Shown: positions 1 to 6,237, counted from the first letter of the stretch. The stretch is DNA of 10,035 nucleotides from Firmicutes bacterium CAG:24053_14 (GCA_001916715.1 MNSZ01000058.1:178851-188885); one strand, 5' to 3'. Notes: a model not told the origin generated them from the letters alone. Numbers and translations: made by a program.

Positions 1-197
1 CCGCTCAGGAGGGGATTTCGATACTGCCGGATTATTTCACCGACAAGCTGTACGATGCGGATAACCTTGTTTTTGTTCCGCTCGTCGGCGAGTGCGAGAA
101 GGAGGATATAATCGCTGCGTGGCAAAGCTCGAACTCAAACCCCGTTCTAAAGCAGTTTCTATCCGTGCTCGGCAGCTCGGTGCCGCTGCGCAAATAA
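1..197 (+). CDS. LysR-family transcriptional regulator, C-terminal fragment
   Basis: The frame beginning at base 3 is open to a TAA at 195-197 and gives the last 64 residues of a protein whose start lies left of the window. The fragment begins with an AQEGISILPDYF-like stretch, followed by a VFVPL strand and a final helix around NPVLKQFLSVL. This pattern (G-I-x-I-L-P, then a hydrophobic strand, then I-x-x-A-W and a helix with F-L) is typical of the end of the LysR substrate-binding domain. LysR proteins are DNA-binding regulators that sense small ligands. The next gene starts 23 bases later on the same strand, so the regulator may be co-transcribed with, and control, the operon that follows. 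The ligand cannot be inferred. A free-standing periplasmic-binding-like domain cannot be ruled out because the helix-turn-helix part is not in view. Confidence 0.7.
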   Translation, partial: AQEGISILPDYFTDKLYDADNLVFVPLVGECEKEDIIAAWQSSNSNPVLKQFLSVLGSSVPLRK

Positions 198-220
198 TGG
201 TTTACAATGGAGGATATAGC

Positions 221-808
221 ATGAGTATAGGTGCGGTAATAGTAGCAGCCGGCATGTCGTCGCGCATGGGGGATTTCAAGCCCATGCTCAGCATAGGCTC
301 GCAGTCCATAGCCCGGCGCATAGTCTCAACGCTCCGGCAGACAGGAGCTGAGGAGATCGTTATGATAACCGGGCATAATGCCGACGCTTTGGAGCGGCAT
401 CTTGAGGGCTGCGGCCTGACGTTCATCCGAAACGAGCGCTATGCGACAACGCAGATGTTCGACTCGGCTGCATTGGGGCTTAATTATCTGAAGGATAAGT
501 GCGGCAGGATACTTTTCACACCGGTTGACGTTCCGCTGTTTGAAGCCTCGACCGCGCGCGCCCTCATCGATTCCGGAGCAGAGCTTGCCTGCCCCGTTTG
601 CGACGGCAAGCGAGGACATCCGATACTGATCACAGCAAGGCTCGTTGACGGAATTTTAGCGTATAGCGGCGACGGCGGCCTCGGAAAAGCAATGGCCGCG
701 TGCGGAGAAACGATGATTGAGATCCCCGTCAACGACCCCGGCTCTCTTCGCGACGCCGACACACCGGAGGATTATAAGGCTCTGCTCGGGATGTATGAAA
801 AGTGGTGA
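221..808 (+). CDS. MobA/MocA-like nucleotidyltransferase (NTP transferase family)
   Basis: A 195-residue protein with a nucleotidyltransferase Rossmann-type fold. The N-terminus has the signature A-A-G-x-S-S-R-M-G-x-x-K (residues 9-20), which binds the NTP phosphates, and a P-V-D-V-P-L motif at 101-106 supplies the metal-binding Asp103. A GHP motif follows near residue 144. The length and motifs fit the MocA/YgfJ group, which attaches CMP or GMP to molybdopterin for molybdenum hydroxylases, though other members activate other substrates. I chose ATG 221 because GGAGGA lies 7 bases before it and the conserved domain begins immediately. Upstream in-frame sequence overlaps the previous gene. The next gene begins 6 bases after this stop, indicating an operon. 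The pairing with a ThiF/MoeB-like protein supports a cofactor-maturation role. The exact substrate is inference. Confidence 0.8.
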   Translation: MSIGAVIVAAGMSSRMGDFKPMLSIGSQSIARRIVSTLRQTGAEEIVMITGHNADALERHLEGCGLTFIRNERYATTQMFDSAALGLNYLKDKCGRILFTPVDVPLFEASTARALIDSGAELACPVCDGKRGHPILITARLVDGILAYSGDGGLGKAMAACGETMIEIPVNDPGSLRDADTPEDYKALLGMYEKW

Positions 809-814
809 AGAAAA

Positions 815-1579
815 ATGGATCAGAACAATAGATATGACAGGCAGATCCGTCTGCCATATATCGACCACGCGGGGCAGGAAAAGCTCGGCCGCGCACACGT
901 TGCCATAGTCGGGCAGGGCGCGCTCGGTACGGCGGCTTCGTCGTATCTTGCACGCGCCGGAGTCGGGCATATACTCATCATCGACAACGACATCGTAGAG
1001 CTGAGCAATCTTCAGCGTCAAACGCTTTTTGATGAGAGCGATGTCGGGCGCAGCAAGGCCGATGCAGCCTGCGAGCATCTCGGAAAAATAAACAGCGATA
1101 TTTCGATCGCATCGTCGCGCGAACGGCTCACGGAGGACAATGCCCCTGCCCTGCTCGGCGGAGCCGATATCGTCATTGACGCAAGCGATAATTTTGAGGC
1201 ACGCAAGATAATTAATAACTGCTGCGTACCGCGCGGTATTCCGTGGATATACGGCGGAGTTGTGCAGAGTCAGGGCATGACGATGAATATCGTGCCGGGC
1301 GGACCGTGCTTTGCCTGTCTGATGCCCGGCGAAACGCCGGAGCGCGGCACATATCCGATAGCTGGCACGCATGGTATACTCAGCACCGCCGCACCGTTTA
1401 TCGCTGCCGTTCAGGCGACCGAAGCGATAAAGATAATAACGCACAGCTTTGCAAGCAGCTCCGTGCGCAAAACGCTTCTGTACGTTGACCTGTGGGACAA
1501 TGTGTTTCAGGAGCACAGCATCGTAAAGCTCCCCGGCTGCCCTGTGTGCGGCGGAAAGGATCAGCATGGAAGCAGATAA
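815..1579 (+). CDS. ThiF/MoeB/HesA-family adenylyltransferase (E1-like)
   Basis: A 254-residue protein of the E1-like family that adenylates the C-terminal glycine of ubiquitin-like sulfur carriers such as MoaD and ThiS. It opens with the family's YDRQIRLP motif (7-14). An ATP-binding G-Q-G-A-L-G loop follows at 33-38, then D57-x-D59, the N65-L-Q-R-Q motif and D125-N. Two C-x-x-C pairs (C165/C168 and C242/C245) form the expected zinc site. There is no cysteine between C168 and C242, so the thioester-forming Cys that usually sits just before the G-I-L motif (here G187-I-L) is absent; Ala183 is the nearest equivalent by my alignment. MoeB is known not to need this residue, so an adenylation-only role is likely. 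No MoaD/ThiS-like partner is seen in the window. The gene starts 6 bases after the nucleotidyltransferase stop and overlaps the proposed start of the next gene at 1566. Confidence 0.85.
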   Translation: MDQNNRYDRQIRLPYIDHAGQEKLGRAHVAIVGQGALGTAASSYLARAGVGHILIIDNDIVELSNLQRQTLFDESDVGRSKADAACEHLGKINSDISIASSRERLTEDNAPALLGGADIVIDASDNFEARKIINNCCVPRGIPWIYGGVVQSQGMTMNIVPGGPCFACLMPGETPERGTYPIAGTHGILSTAAPFIAAVQATEAIKIITHSFASSSVRKTLLYVDLWDNVFQEHSIVKLPGCPVCGGKDQHGSR

Positions 1580-1625
1580 AGAAAAAATCGGCAGCGACGT
1601 TTTGCTGTGAGCCGACGGCACGGAA
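1566..1625 (+). other. possible 5' extension of the small gene with in-frame UGA (candidate selenocysteine codon)
   Basis: ATG 1566 has a strong Shine-Dalgarno sequence, GGAAAGGA at 1553-1560, with 5-base spacing. It overlaps the end of the ThiF-like gene by 14 bases, a normal operon arrangement. Reading from it gives MEADKEKIGSDVLL, then UGA at 1608-1610, then ADGTE running in frame into ATG 1626. Downstream of the UGA, bases 1629-1633 can pair with 1644-1648 (TCCGC/GCGGA) around a 10-base loop that contains GGT. An alternative small hairpin is 1621-1624/1629-1632. Either is in the distance range of a bacterial SECIS, but neither has the expected G at the start of the apical loop. Readthrough is therefore only a hypothesis. 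Confidence 0.35.
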
Positions 1626-2000
1626 ATGTCCGCTTCCCCGGTCGCGGAGAGCAGCATGCAGGACGAGGGCGGATATGTATTTCTCCGACTTGCAATCCTT
1701 GTCGAGCGCGACATTATAAGTCAATGCGGCTTCTACACCGCTCCGGAAATTCCGGGCAGCATAGTCGATGCAATGTCCGTAATTGCGGCAGCTGCCGAGG
1801 GAAAAGCCATCATGGCCGCAGCCCTAATAAGCGGCGAGAGCATCAAAAGCGCCCTGTCCGAGCTGAATTTATCGGATAGCGAGCTAAAAAAGTCCGCCGA
1901 TATTGCCGCGCTCATGCTGCATGAATGTCTGAGAAACTACTCCATGAAATACAATCAGGCAAGGCAAGAGCGCCTTAGCAAAGCAAAAAGCGGACAGTAA
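1626..2000 (+). CDS. small protein of unknown function, possibly IscU/NifU-like; true start uncertain
   Basis: From ATG 1626 the frame gives 124 residues ending in TAA at 1998-2000. I do not recognise the family with confidence. The order of a beta-rich segment (YVFLRLAILVERDI), a CGF strand, a helix, a G-K-A/I-x-x-A-L region and an A-A-L-M-L-x-E-x-L-x-N-Y helix loosely recalls IscU/NifU-type Fe-S scaffolds. The usual three cysteine ligands are not in place, however; this protein has only two Cys. ATG 1626 lacks a good ribosome site. The same frame is preceded by a well-placed GGAAAGGA and ATG at 1566, separated only by a UGA at 1608-1610. The gene may therefore begin at 1566 with UGA read as selenocysteine, or be damaged near its start. 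Its position directly after the ThiF-like gene suggests an accessory role in the same pathway. Confidence 0.6.
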   Translation: MSASPVAESSMQDEGGYVFLRLAILVERDIISQCGFYTAPEIPGSIVDAMSVIAAAAEGKAIMAAALISGESIKSALSELNLSDSELKKSADIAALMLHECLRNYSMKYNQARQERLSKAKSGQ

Positions 2001-2009
2001 AAAGTGATA

Positions 2010-2060
2010 AAAAAAGCCGGTGTAAAAATGCCTGAAAGCATTGATAACACTGGCTTTTTT
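2010..2060. terminator. bidirectional intrinsic terminator
   Basis: Bases 2010-2023 (A-tract, GCCGGTGT) pair with 2047-2060 (ACACTGGC, T-tract) over 14 positions with one G-T wobble. A small inner hairpin AATGC/GCATT lies at 2027-2031/2038-2042. The stem ends in six T on the plus strand and six T on the minus strand, so it can stop both the plus-strand operon ending at 2000 and the minus-strand tRNA. Confidence 0.85.
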
Positions 2061-2062
2061 AA

Positions 2063-2139
2063 TGGTACGCCCGACGGGATTCGAACCCACGACCTTCAGA
2101 GTCGGAGTCTGACACTCTATCCAGCTGAGCTACGGGCGC
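2063..2139 (-). tRNA. tRNA-Arg (anticodon CCG), CCA encoded
   Basis: The reverse complement folds as a full 77-base cloverleaf. It has an acceptor GCGCCCG/CGGGCGT with a G1-U72 wobble, a D-arm GCTC/GAGT, an anticodon stem TCAGA/TCTGA around the loop CTCCGAC, and a T-arm GTGGG-TTCGAAT-CCCGT. Discriminator A and a genomically encoded CCA (2063-2065) follow. The anticodon CCG reads CGG arginine codons. It has its own promoter just upstream and shares the terminator at 2010-2060, so it is a single-gene transcript. Confidence 0.95.
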
Positions 2140-2156
2140 ATTTATAACGCCCAAAT

Positions 2157-2185
2157 ATTATAGCAAATCGCGCAGCCGATGTAAA
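2157..2185 (-). promoter_or_regulatory. promoter of the tRNA-Arg gene
   Basis: On the minus strand a -35 TTTACA (2180-2185) and a perfect -10 TATAAT (2157-2162) are separated by exactly 17 bases. They sit 17 bases before the mature 5' end of the tRNA at 2139. Confidence 0.85.
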
Positions 2186-2216
2186 GCAGTTATTTTCGAC
2201 CGAACGCGACATTCTC

Positions 2217-2245
2217 TTGACGCGGCGGCGAAAAAATGCTACTGT
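2217..2245 (+). promoter_or_regulatory. possible promoter of the Nudix gene
   Basis: TTGACG (2217-2222), a 17-base spacer and TACTGT (2240-2245) preceded by TGC form a fair extended -10 promoter. The start would fall near 2252, which leaves only a very short leader before ATG 2262, so the call is tentative. Confidence 0.35.
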
Positions 2246-2261
2246 GTTCCGGGTGATAATT

Positions 2262-2780
2262 ATGGAAACATGGGACGCATACGACGTTGACAGAATACCG
2301 ACCGGCAAAAGCGTTATCCGCGGCGCAAAGCACCCGGAGGGGCTTTACCACATGGTCGTGCATGTCGCAATTTTCAGCACTGACGGCAGGCTGCTCATCC
2401 AGCAGCGCTGCACGCAGAAGGCCACATTTCCCGAGAAATGGGACGTCACCGTCGGAGGTAGTGCGCTTTCCGGCGAGACCAGCCGGCAGGCGATGCACCG
2501 TGAGCTGTGCGAGGAGCTTGGGATAGACATCGACTTTTCCGACATTCGGCCGCGGCTGACGGCAAACTTTGAGGACGGCTTCGACGACTACTACATCATC
2601 TTGAAAGACATTGCGCTTTCCTCGCTGCGCTTTCAGGCCGAGGAGGTCATGGCCGCGCGCTGGGCGACGCTCGACGAGGTCATGTCGATGATCGATTCGG
2701 GCGAGTTTATCCCGTACATGAAAAGCTTCATCGCATTTTTGTTCGAGATGCGAAACGGAGTCGATAACCTGAACATATAA
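2262..2780 (+). CDS. Nudix hydrolase (YfcD/IDI-like subfamily)
   Basis: A 172-residue Nudix protein. The complete Nudix box G-x5-E-x7-R-E-U-x-E-E-x-G-U is present at residues 66-88 (Gly66, Glu72, R80-E81, E84-E85, Gly87), so metal binding and catalysis should be intact. The N-terminal E-T-W-D-A-Y-D-x-x-x-x-x-T-G and the H30-M-V-V-H segment match the branch that includes isopentenyl-diphosphate isomerase and YfcD. Members hydrolyse or rearrange nucleoside-diphosphate-linked compounds, and the substrate here is unknown. I chose ATG 2262 because the conserved domain starts there and GGGTGAT precedes it. A TTG at 2217 is an in-frame alternative but looks like promoter sequence. The gene stands alone between its own possible promoter and a strong terminator. 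Confidence 0.88.
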   Translation: METWDAYDVDRIPTGKSVIRGAKHPEGLYHMVVHVAIFSTDGRLLIQQRCTQKATFPEKWDVTVGGSALSGETSRQAMHRELCEELGIDIDFSDIRPRLTANFEDGFDDYYIILKDIALSSLRFQAEEVMAARWATLDEVMSMIDSGEFIPYMKSFIAFLFEMRNGVDNLNI

Positions 2781-2784
2781 AGTT

Positions 2785-2824
2785 GCACCGCACGGGGGAT
2801 AACCGTGCGGTGCGTTTGTATTTT
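2785..2824 (+). terminator. intrinsic terminator after the Nudix gene
   Basis: GCACCGCACGG (2785-2795) and CCGTGCGGTGC (2803-2813) form a perfect 11-bp stem with a 7-base loop, followed by a T-rich tail at 2814-2824. It begins 4 bases after the stop codon. On the minus strand the same hairpin could end a transcript starting near 2911, although the U-run there is weak. Confidence 0.85.
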
Positions 2825-2911
2825 GCGGGGCATATTCTCCCAAATTGAAAGTCACCGACCGGCACTTTCGTGCCGACAGGGTGGGACAGCGACCGTCAAT
2901 CGCCCTCTTCG
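2785..2911 (-). ncRNA. candidate structured small RNA, unidentified
   Basis: The minus strand has a consensus -10 at 2918-2923 but no ORF downstream. The predicted RNA would carry a GCGA/TCGC hairpin (2889-2892/2900-2903). A second element follows: a CACC/GGTG stem (2853-2856/2880-2883), an internal loop, and a perfect 6-bp stem (2860-2865/2870-2875) capped by a GAAA tetraloop, which is a GNRA loop only on this strand. It could end at the 2785-2813 hairpin. I match it to no known riboswitch or sRNA family. It faces the 3' end of the Nudix gene and leads no gene of its own. Confidence 0.35.
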
Positions 2912-2917
2912 ATATAT

Positions 2918-2926
2918 ATTATAACA
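2918..2926 (-). promoter_or_regulatory. extended -10 promoter element without an associated ORF
   Basis: The minus strand reads TGT-TATAAT (2926 down to 2918), a perfect extended -10. A -35 is poor (TTTAAG at 17-base spacing). Transcription would start near 2911 and run towards the Nudix terminator. Confidence 0.45.
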
Positions 2927-3001
2927 CATCTTGCTCTTTTCTTAAATAGTAATAGTAAATAAATAGTTATTACGCCGCTTGTGCATTTTGCCGCACAAAA
3001 A

Positions 3002-3024
3002 CTCCCGACCGAATCGGTCGGGAG
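3002..3024 (-). terminator. intrinsic terminator of the hypA operon
   Basis: CTCCCGACCG (3002-3011) pairs perfectly with CGGTCGGGAG (3015-3024) across a 3-base loop. Read on the minus strand the stem is followed at once by TTTTT. It lies 25 bases past the hypA stop. A further hairpin, TTGTGC/GCACAA (2979-2984/2993-2998), follows. Confidence 0.9.
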
Positions 3025-3049
3025 CTTTTAATTTAGTCTGCTTTTGGGG

Positions 3050-3394
3050 TTACATTGCTTCGATCTCTTTTATGATGTATTCGTTGCCGGTTACGAGATA
3101 TGTATTCTCGCTCTGGCAATACGGACACACCTTCGCGTATTTCACCGTCGGGTAGGTCTGCTTGCAGTCCTCGCAGAAGGTGACCGCCTCGAGCTTTTCG
3201 ACCTTCAGCTCGGCCTCCTTCATATATTTGGACTCCTTTACGGCCCAGTTCCAGCAATCGACGATATATTCCGGCACGATGCCGCTGACCTCGCCTATCT
3301 GAAGCGTGACGCTTCCGACCTTGGTCAGATCATTCTCGTCGCAGAGCTTTTCCACTTCCTTGATAACGTAAAATACCGTTCCGAGCTCATGCAT
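3050..3394 (-). CDS. hypA: HypA-family nickel metallochaperone
   Basis: A 114-residue protein of normal HypA/HybF length. The N-terminal M-H2-E3 is the conserved nickel site of HypA. The zinc site is C74-x-x-C77 and C90-x-x-C93, in the usual spacing. HypA delivers nickel, with HypB, to [NiFe]-hydrogenase during maturation in the cytoplasm. GGAGGA at 3403-3408 sits 8 bases before ATG 3394. The gene is only 21 bases downstream of the 909-residue Fe-S flavoprotein gene and is last before a strong terminator, so the two are almost certainly co-transcribed. No hypB, hypC-F or hydrogenase subunit is present in this window. The chaperone may serve a distant hydrogenase, or may have been recruited to the neighbouring oxidoreductase. 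Confidence 0.9.
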   Translation of the reverse strand: MHELGTVFYVIKEVEKLCDENDLTKVGSVTLQIGEVSGIVPEYIVDCWNWAVKESKYMKEAELKVEKLEAVTFCEDCKQTYPTVKYAKVCPYCQSENTYLVTGNEYIIKEIEAM

Positions 3395-3415
3395 GGGGCA
3401 TTTCCTCCGATGTGA

Positions 3416-6145
3416 TCACTTTGCGAGTTTTTCCTTGAGATCCTTGATCTTGATCTTAACGGCGCGCTTTGCGGCATATGCTGCCAGAGGCGGGATCTTG
3501 TCGTCGGTAGTGACCATCTTGCTCGCCTCGGGGTGATCGCGATGCAGGTGGATCGCATCAAACTCGCAGCGAGTGGTGCACAGGCCGCAGCCGATGCACT
3601 TGTTCTGATCAACGATCGTCACGCCGCAGCCCAGGCAGCGGCTGGCTTCCGCCTTTACCTGCTCCTCGGTGAAGGTGACGCGGTCGTTCTTCATGGTCTT
3701 TGCCTTGCGCGGATCGTGCTTGACTTCCTGGCGCACGGGCGCATCGAAGCAGTTTATATCGAGCACGACGTTGTCCTTATCCAGCTCGTAGAAATCGCGC
3801 GGATTACGGGCAAGGGTAAGGCTCTGGCCGGGCTGAACATAGCGGTGCAGGCTGATAGCTCCCTCACGGCCGGCGGCTATCGCGTCGATAGCGAACTTCG
3901 GGCCGGTGTAGCAGTCGCCGCCGACGAAGATATCCTCCTGTGCGGTCTGGAGAGTTACGGGATCTGCCATTGCAACGCCCTTTGTGGCGGTCTTGAGCGC
4001 GCCGACATCCAGCTCGCCCCAGTCGATGGTCTGGCCGATAGCGCCGATGACGGAATTGACCTTGATGGTCTTGAACTTGCCGGTACCGACGGGCTTTCTT
4101 CTGCCCTTCTCGTCAGGCTCGCCAAGCTCCATGATCTCGACCTTCAGGCCGTTGACCTTGCCTGCCGCGGTGCCGGTGATCTCTACAGGAGCATTGAGGT
4201 AGCAGAACTTCACGCCCTCTGCCATTGCTTCGGCGACCTCTTCCTTATCTGCCGGCATCTCGTCCTCGCTGCGGCGATAGACTATGTAAGCCTCCTCGGC
4301 GCCGAGGCGGACAGCCGTGCGCACAACGTCCATTGCGACGTTGCCGCCGCCGATAACGGCGACCTTCTTGCCGATCTCAACCTTATTGCCGAGGTTGACG
4401 TCGCGCAGGAAATCAACGCCGCCGTAAACACCCTTGAGGTCTTCACCGGCTATGCCGAGCTTTGCCGAATTCTGCGCGCCGATGGCGACGAAGAAGCCCT
4501 TATAGCCCTGCTTGCGCAGCTCGTCGATGGTGATATCCTTGCCGACCTCGACGCCGCACTTGAACTTGACGCCCATTTTCTTAAGCACGTCGATCTCGGC
4601 ATTTATGACCTTGCGCTCAAGGCGGAAGGACGGGATTCCGAGGGTGAGCATGCCTCCGGGTACCGGGTTGCGGTCGAAAACGGTGACGTTTGCGTAGCCC
4701 ATCTCGGCCAGGTAATAAGCACAGCTCATGCCGGCAGGGCCTGCGCCGATCACTGCGATCTTCTCGACATAGTCGGTATCTGGAGTCTTATGACGGCGCT
4801 TTTCGGGGATGTAGCGAGTTTTTTCGCTCAGCTCCTTCTCGGCGATGAACTTCTTGATCTCGTCGATGGCAACCGCGCGGTCAAGTTGACCGCGGGTGCA
4901 TGCGTCCTCGCATCTTCTGTTGCAGATGCTGCCGCAGACCGCCGGGAACGGGTTATCCTGCTTTATAAGCTTGAGAGCATCAAGATATCTGCCCTCGCCT
5001 GCCATTTTGATATAACCCTGAACGGCGATATGTGCCGGGCAAGCTGCCTTACAGGGAGCGGTGCCGCTCTCGTGGCAGTTTTTCTGGTTATTGTTTTTGT
5101 AGTCCACATCCCACATGTGCTCGCCCCAGTGGTTGTCATCGGGCAGAGGCTGCTTGGGATATACAACAGGGCCGTCTTTGGTGCAGAGCTTCTGGCCGAG
5201 CTTTGCCGCGCCTGCAGGACAGACCTCAACACACTTACCGCAGGCAACGCACTTTTCCTTATCGACGTGCGCGCGATACGCGGAAGCGGACATATTGGGG
5301 GTATTGAAAAGCTGGGAGGTGCGCAGGGCAAAGCAGGAGCCGAGCGCACAGTTGCAGATGGCGAAGATCTTGTTCTCGCCGTCGATATTGGTTATCTGAT
5401 GCACATAGCCGTTTTCCTCGGAGCGCTTGAGGATGCGCAGCGCCTCTTCGTGGGTGATATAGCGGCCCTTGCCTGTCTCGACGCAGTATCTTGCAAAGGT
5501 GCCGACCGCTATACACAGCTCCTCCTGAAGCTCGCCGCAGCCCTCGCCCATAAGGCGCATTGCATTACGGCAGGAGCAGTAGCCTACACCGAGCTGTCCC
5601 TCATACTTCTTGAGCCAGTGGGAGATATGCTCAATGCTCACAGACTCGTTGGTCGCCGGGATGGCCTTTTCGACAGGGATAACGTGCATGCCTATGCCGT
5701 TGCCTCCGGGAGGTACCATAGGAGTGATCTTGGTCAGCGGCAGAAACGCCATACGCTCGAAGAATTTTGCTATCTGGGGGTACTTCTCGACCTGCTCGAG
5801 ATTCATATTCATAAGCTCGGCAGCGCCGGGAACGAAGATGGGCAGAACATACTGACGGCTGCCGTCGGGAGTATCGTAGTTGTACTCCAGAACGCCCTTG
5901 GCGGACAGATCGTCCATGATCTTCTGAACGTAGGAAACGGGCTTGCCCATTTTCTTTGCAATCTTCTCGGGAGTTGTGGGCTTGCGGAGATCCATTGCCA
6001 GTGCAACGTCGGCCTCATCGTCGGTCACGACGCACTCAAGGCCGTAATACTCGGGATCGGACTCTGTGAGCTTCTCAAGTCCGAGCTTGTAGGGTATGCG
6101 GTCGGTCATTTTTTTGCCGAGCGCAATGATTTTTTCTCTTGCCAT
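3416..6145 (-). CDS. multidomain Fe-S flavoprotein: winged helix / Cys-rich / ferredoxin / GltD-NfnB-like oxidoreductase
   Basis: A 909-residue, apparently cytoplasmic protein. Residues 45-90 look like a winged helix (TTPEKIAKKM, SYVQKIMDDLSAKGVLEY). Residues 190-271 are Cys-rich (C190, C192, C203, C211, C221, C264, C266, C271). A [4Fe-4S] motif lies at C299/302/305/309. A GltD/NfnB-type Fe-S domain follows (C365, C369, C404, C408, C412, C416). Then come the FAD loop G467-A-G-P-A-G472, an NAD(P)H loop G599-G-G-N and the second FAD motif V-G-G-D744. A C-terminal ferredoxin closes it (C837/C840, then C850/853/856/860). The core matches glutamate-synthase small-subunit-like NAD(P)H:acceptor oxidoreductases, which pass electrons between pyridine nucleotide and ferredoxin or a partner. 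No glutamine amidotransferase or large subunit is nearby. ATG 6145 follows GGAAGGAGC with 6-base spacing. Its partner is unknown; HypA follows and an EFR1-type flavoprotein precedes it. Confidence 0.88.
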   Translation of the reverse strand: MAREKIIALGKKMTDRIPYKLGLEKLTESDPEYYGLECVVTDDEADVALAMDLRKPTTPEKIAKKMGKPVSYVQKIMDDLSAKGVLEYNYDTPDGSRQYVLPIFVPGAAELMNMNLEQVEKYPQIAKFFERMAFLPLTKITPMVPPGGNGIGMHVIPVEKAIPATNESVSIEHISHWLKKYEGQLGVGYCSCRNAMRLMGEGCGELQEELCIAVGTFARYCVETGKGRYITHEEALRILKRSEENGYVHQITNIDGENKIFAICNCALGSCFALRTSQLFNTPNMSASAYRAHVDKEKCVACGKCVEVCPAGAAKLGQKLCTKDGPVVYPKQPLPDDNHWGEHMWDVDYKNNNQKNCHESGTAPCKAACPAHIAVQGYIKMAGEGRYLDALKLIKQDNPFPAVCGSICNRRCEDACTRGQLDRAVAIDEIKKFIAEKELSEKTRYIPEKRRHKTPDTDYVEKIAVIGAGPAGMSCAYYLAEMGYANVTVFDRNPVPGGMLTLGIPSFRLERKVINAEIDVLKKMGVKFKCGVEVGKDITIDELRKQGYKGFFVAIGAQNSAKLGIAGEDLKGVYGGVDFLRDVNLGNKVEIGKKVAVIGGGNVAMDVVRTAVRLGAEEAYIVYRRSEDEMPADKEEVAEAMAEGVKFCYLNAPVEITGTAAGKVNGLKVEIMELGEPDEKGRRKPVGTGKFKTIKVNSVIGAIGQTIDWGELDVGALKTATKGVAMADPVTLQTAQEDIFVGGDCYTGPKFAIDAIAAGREGAISLHRYVQPGQSLTLARNPRDFYELDKDNVVLDINCFDAPVRQEVKHDPRKAKTMKNDRVTFTEEQVKAEASRCLGCGVTIVDQNKCIGCGLCTTRCEFDAIHLHRDHPEASKMVTTDDKIPPLAAYAAKRAVKIKIKDLKEKLAK

Positions 6146-6204
6146 ATGTAGCTCCTTCCTTATTCCTTATACTCTTACTATGAAAAATTTTAGGTCTTTT
6201 TATC

Positions 6205-6234
6205 AGTATAACACACAAGTCCGCATTAACACAA
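6205..6234 (-). promoter_or_regulatory. probable internal promoter before the Fe-S flavoprotein gene
   Basis: On the minus strand a -10 TATACT (6205-6210) and a -35 TTGTGT (6229-6234) are 18 bases apart, in an A/T-rich leader of about 50 bases that ends in the ribosome site. The 124-base gap here is much larger than the other gaps in the minus-strand series, which supports a separate start. Confidence 0.5.
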
Positions 6235-6237
6235 CAC

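Noticed and set aside
92..220. N-terminal extension of the nucleotidyltransferase back to base 92
   Set aside because: It overlaps the end of the LysR-like gene and precedes an ideal Shine-Dalgarno and ATG at 221, where the family signature begins.
656..1714. 352-codon minus-strand frame opposite the ThiF-like gene
   Set aside because: No family motifs, no ribosome site, and it spans three well-supported plus-strand genes.
2217..2261. TTG start at 2217 extending the Nudix protein by 15 residues
   Set aside because: The extension is basic and unconserved in type, lacks a ribosome site and coincides with a promoter-like sequence.
2840..2925. Known riboswitch (FMN, ZTP, fluoride, cobalamin types) in the gap after the Nudix gene
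   Set aside because: I could not match any conserved core of these classes on either strand, and no gene follows in the right orientation.
3533..6151. 872-codon open frame on the plus strand opposite the 909-residue gene
   Set aside because: It mirrors the real gene and arises from that gene's codon bias. Its translation is repetitive (Ala, Leu, Asp, Val-rich) with no recognisable domain, whereas the minus frame has many cofactor motifs and a ribosome site.
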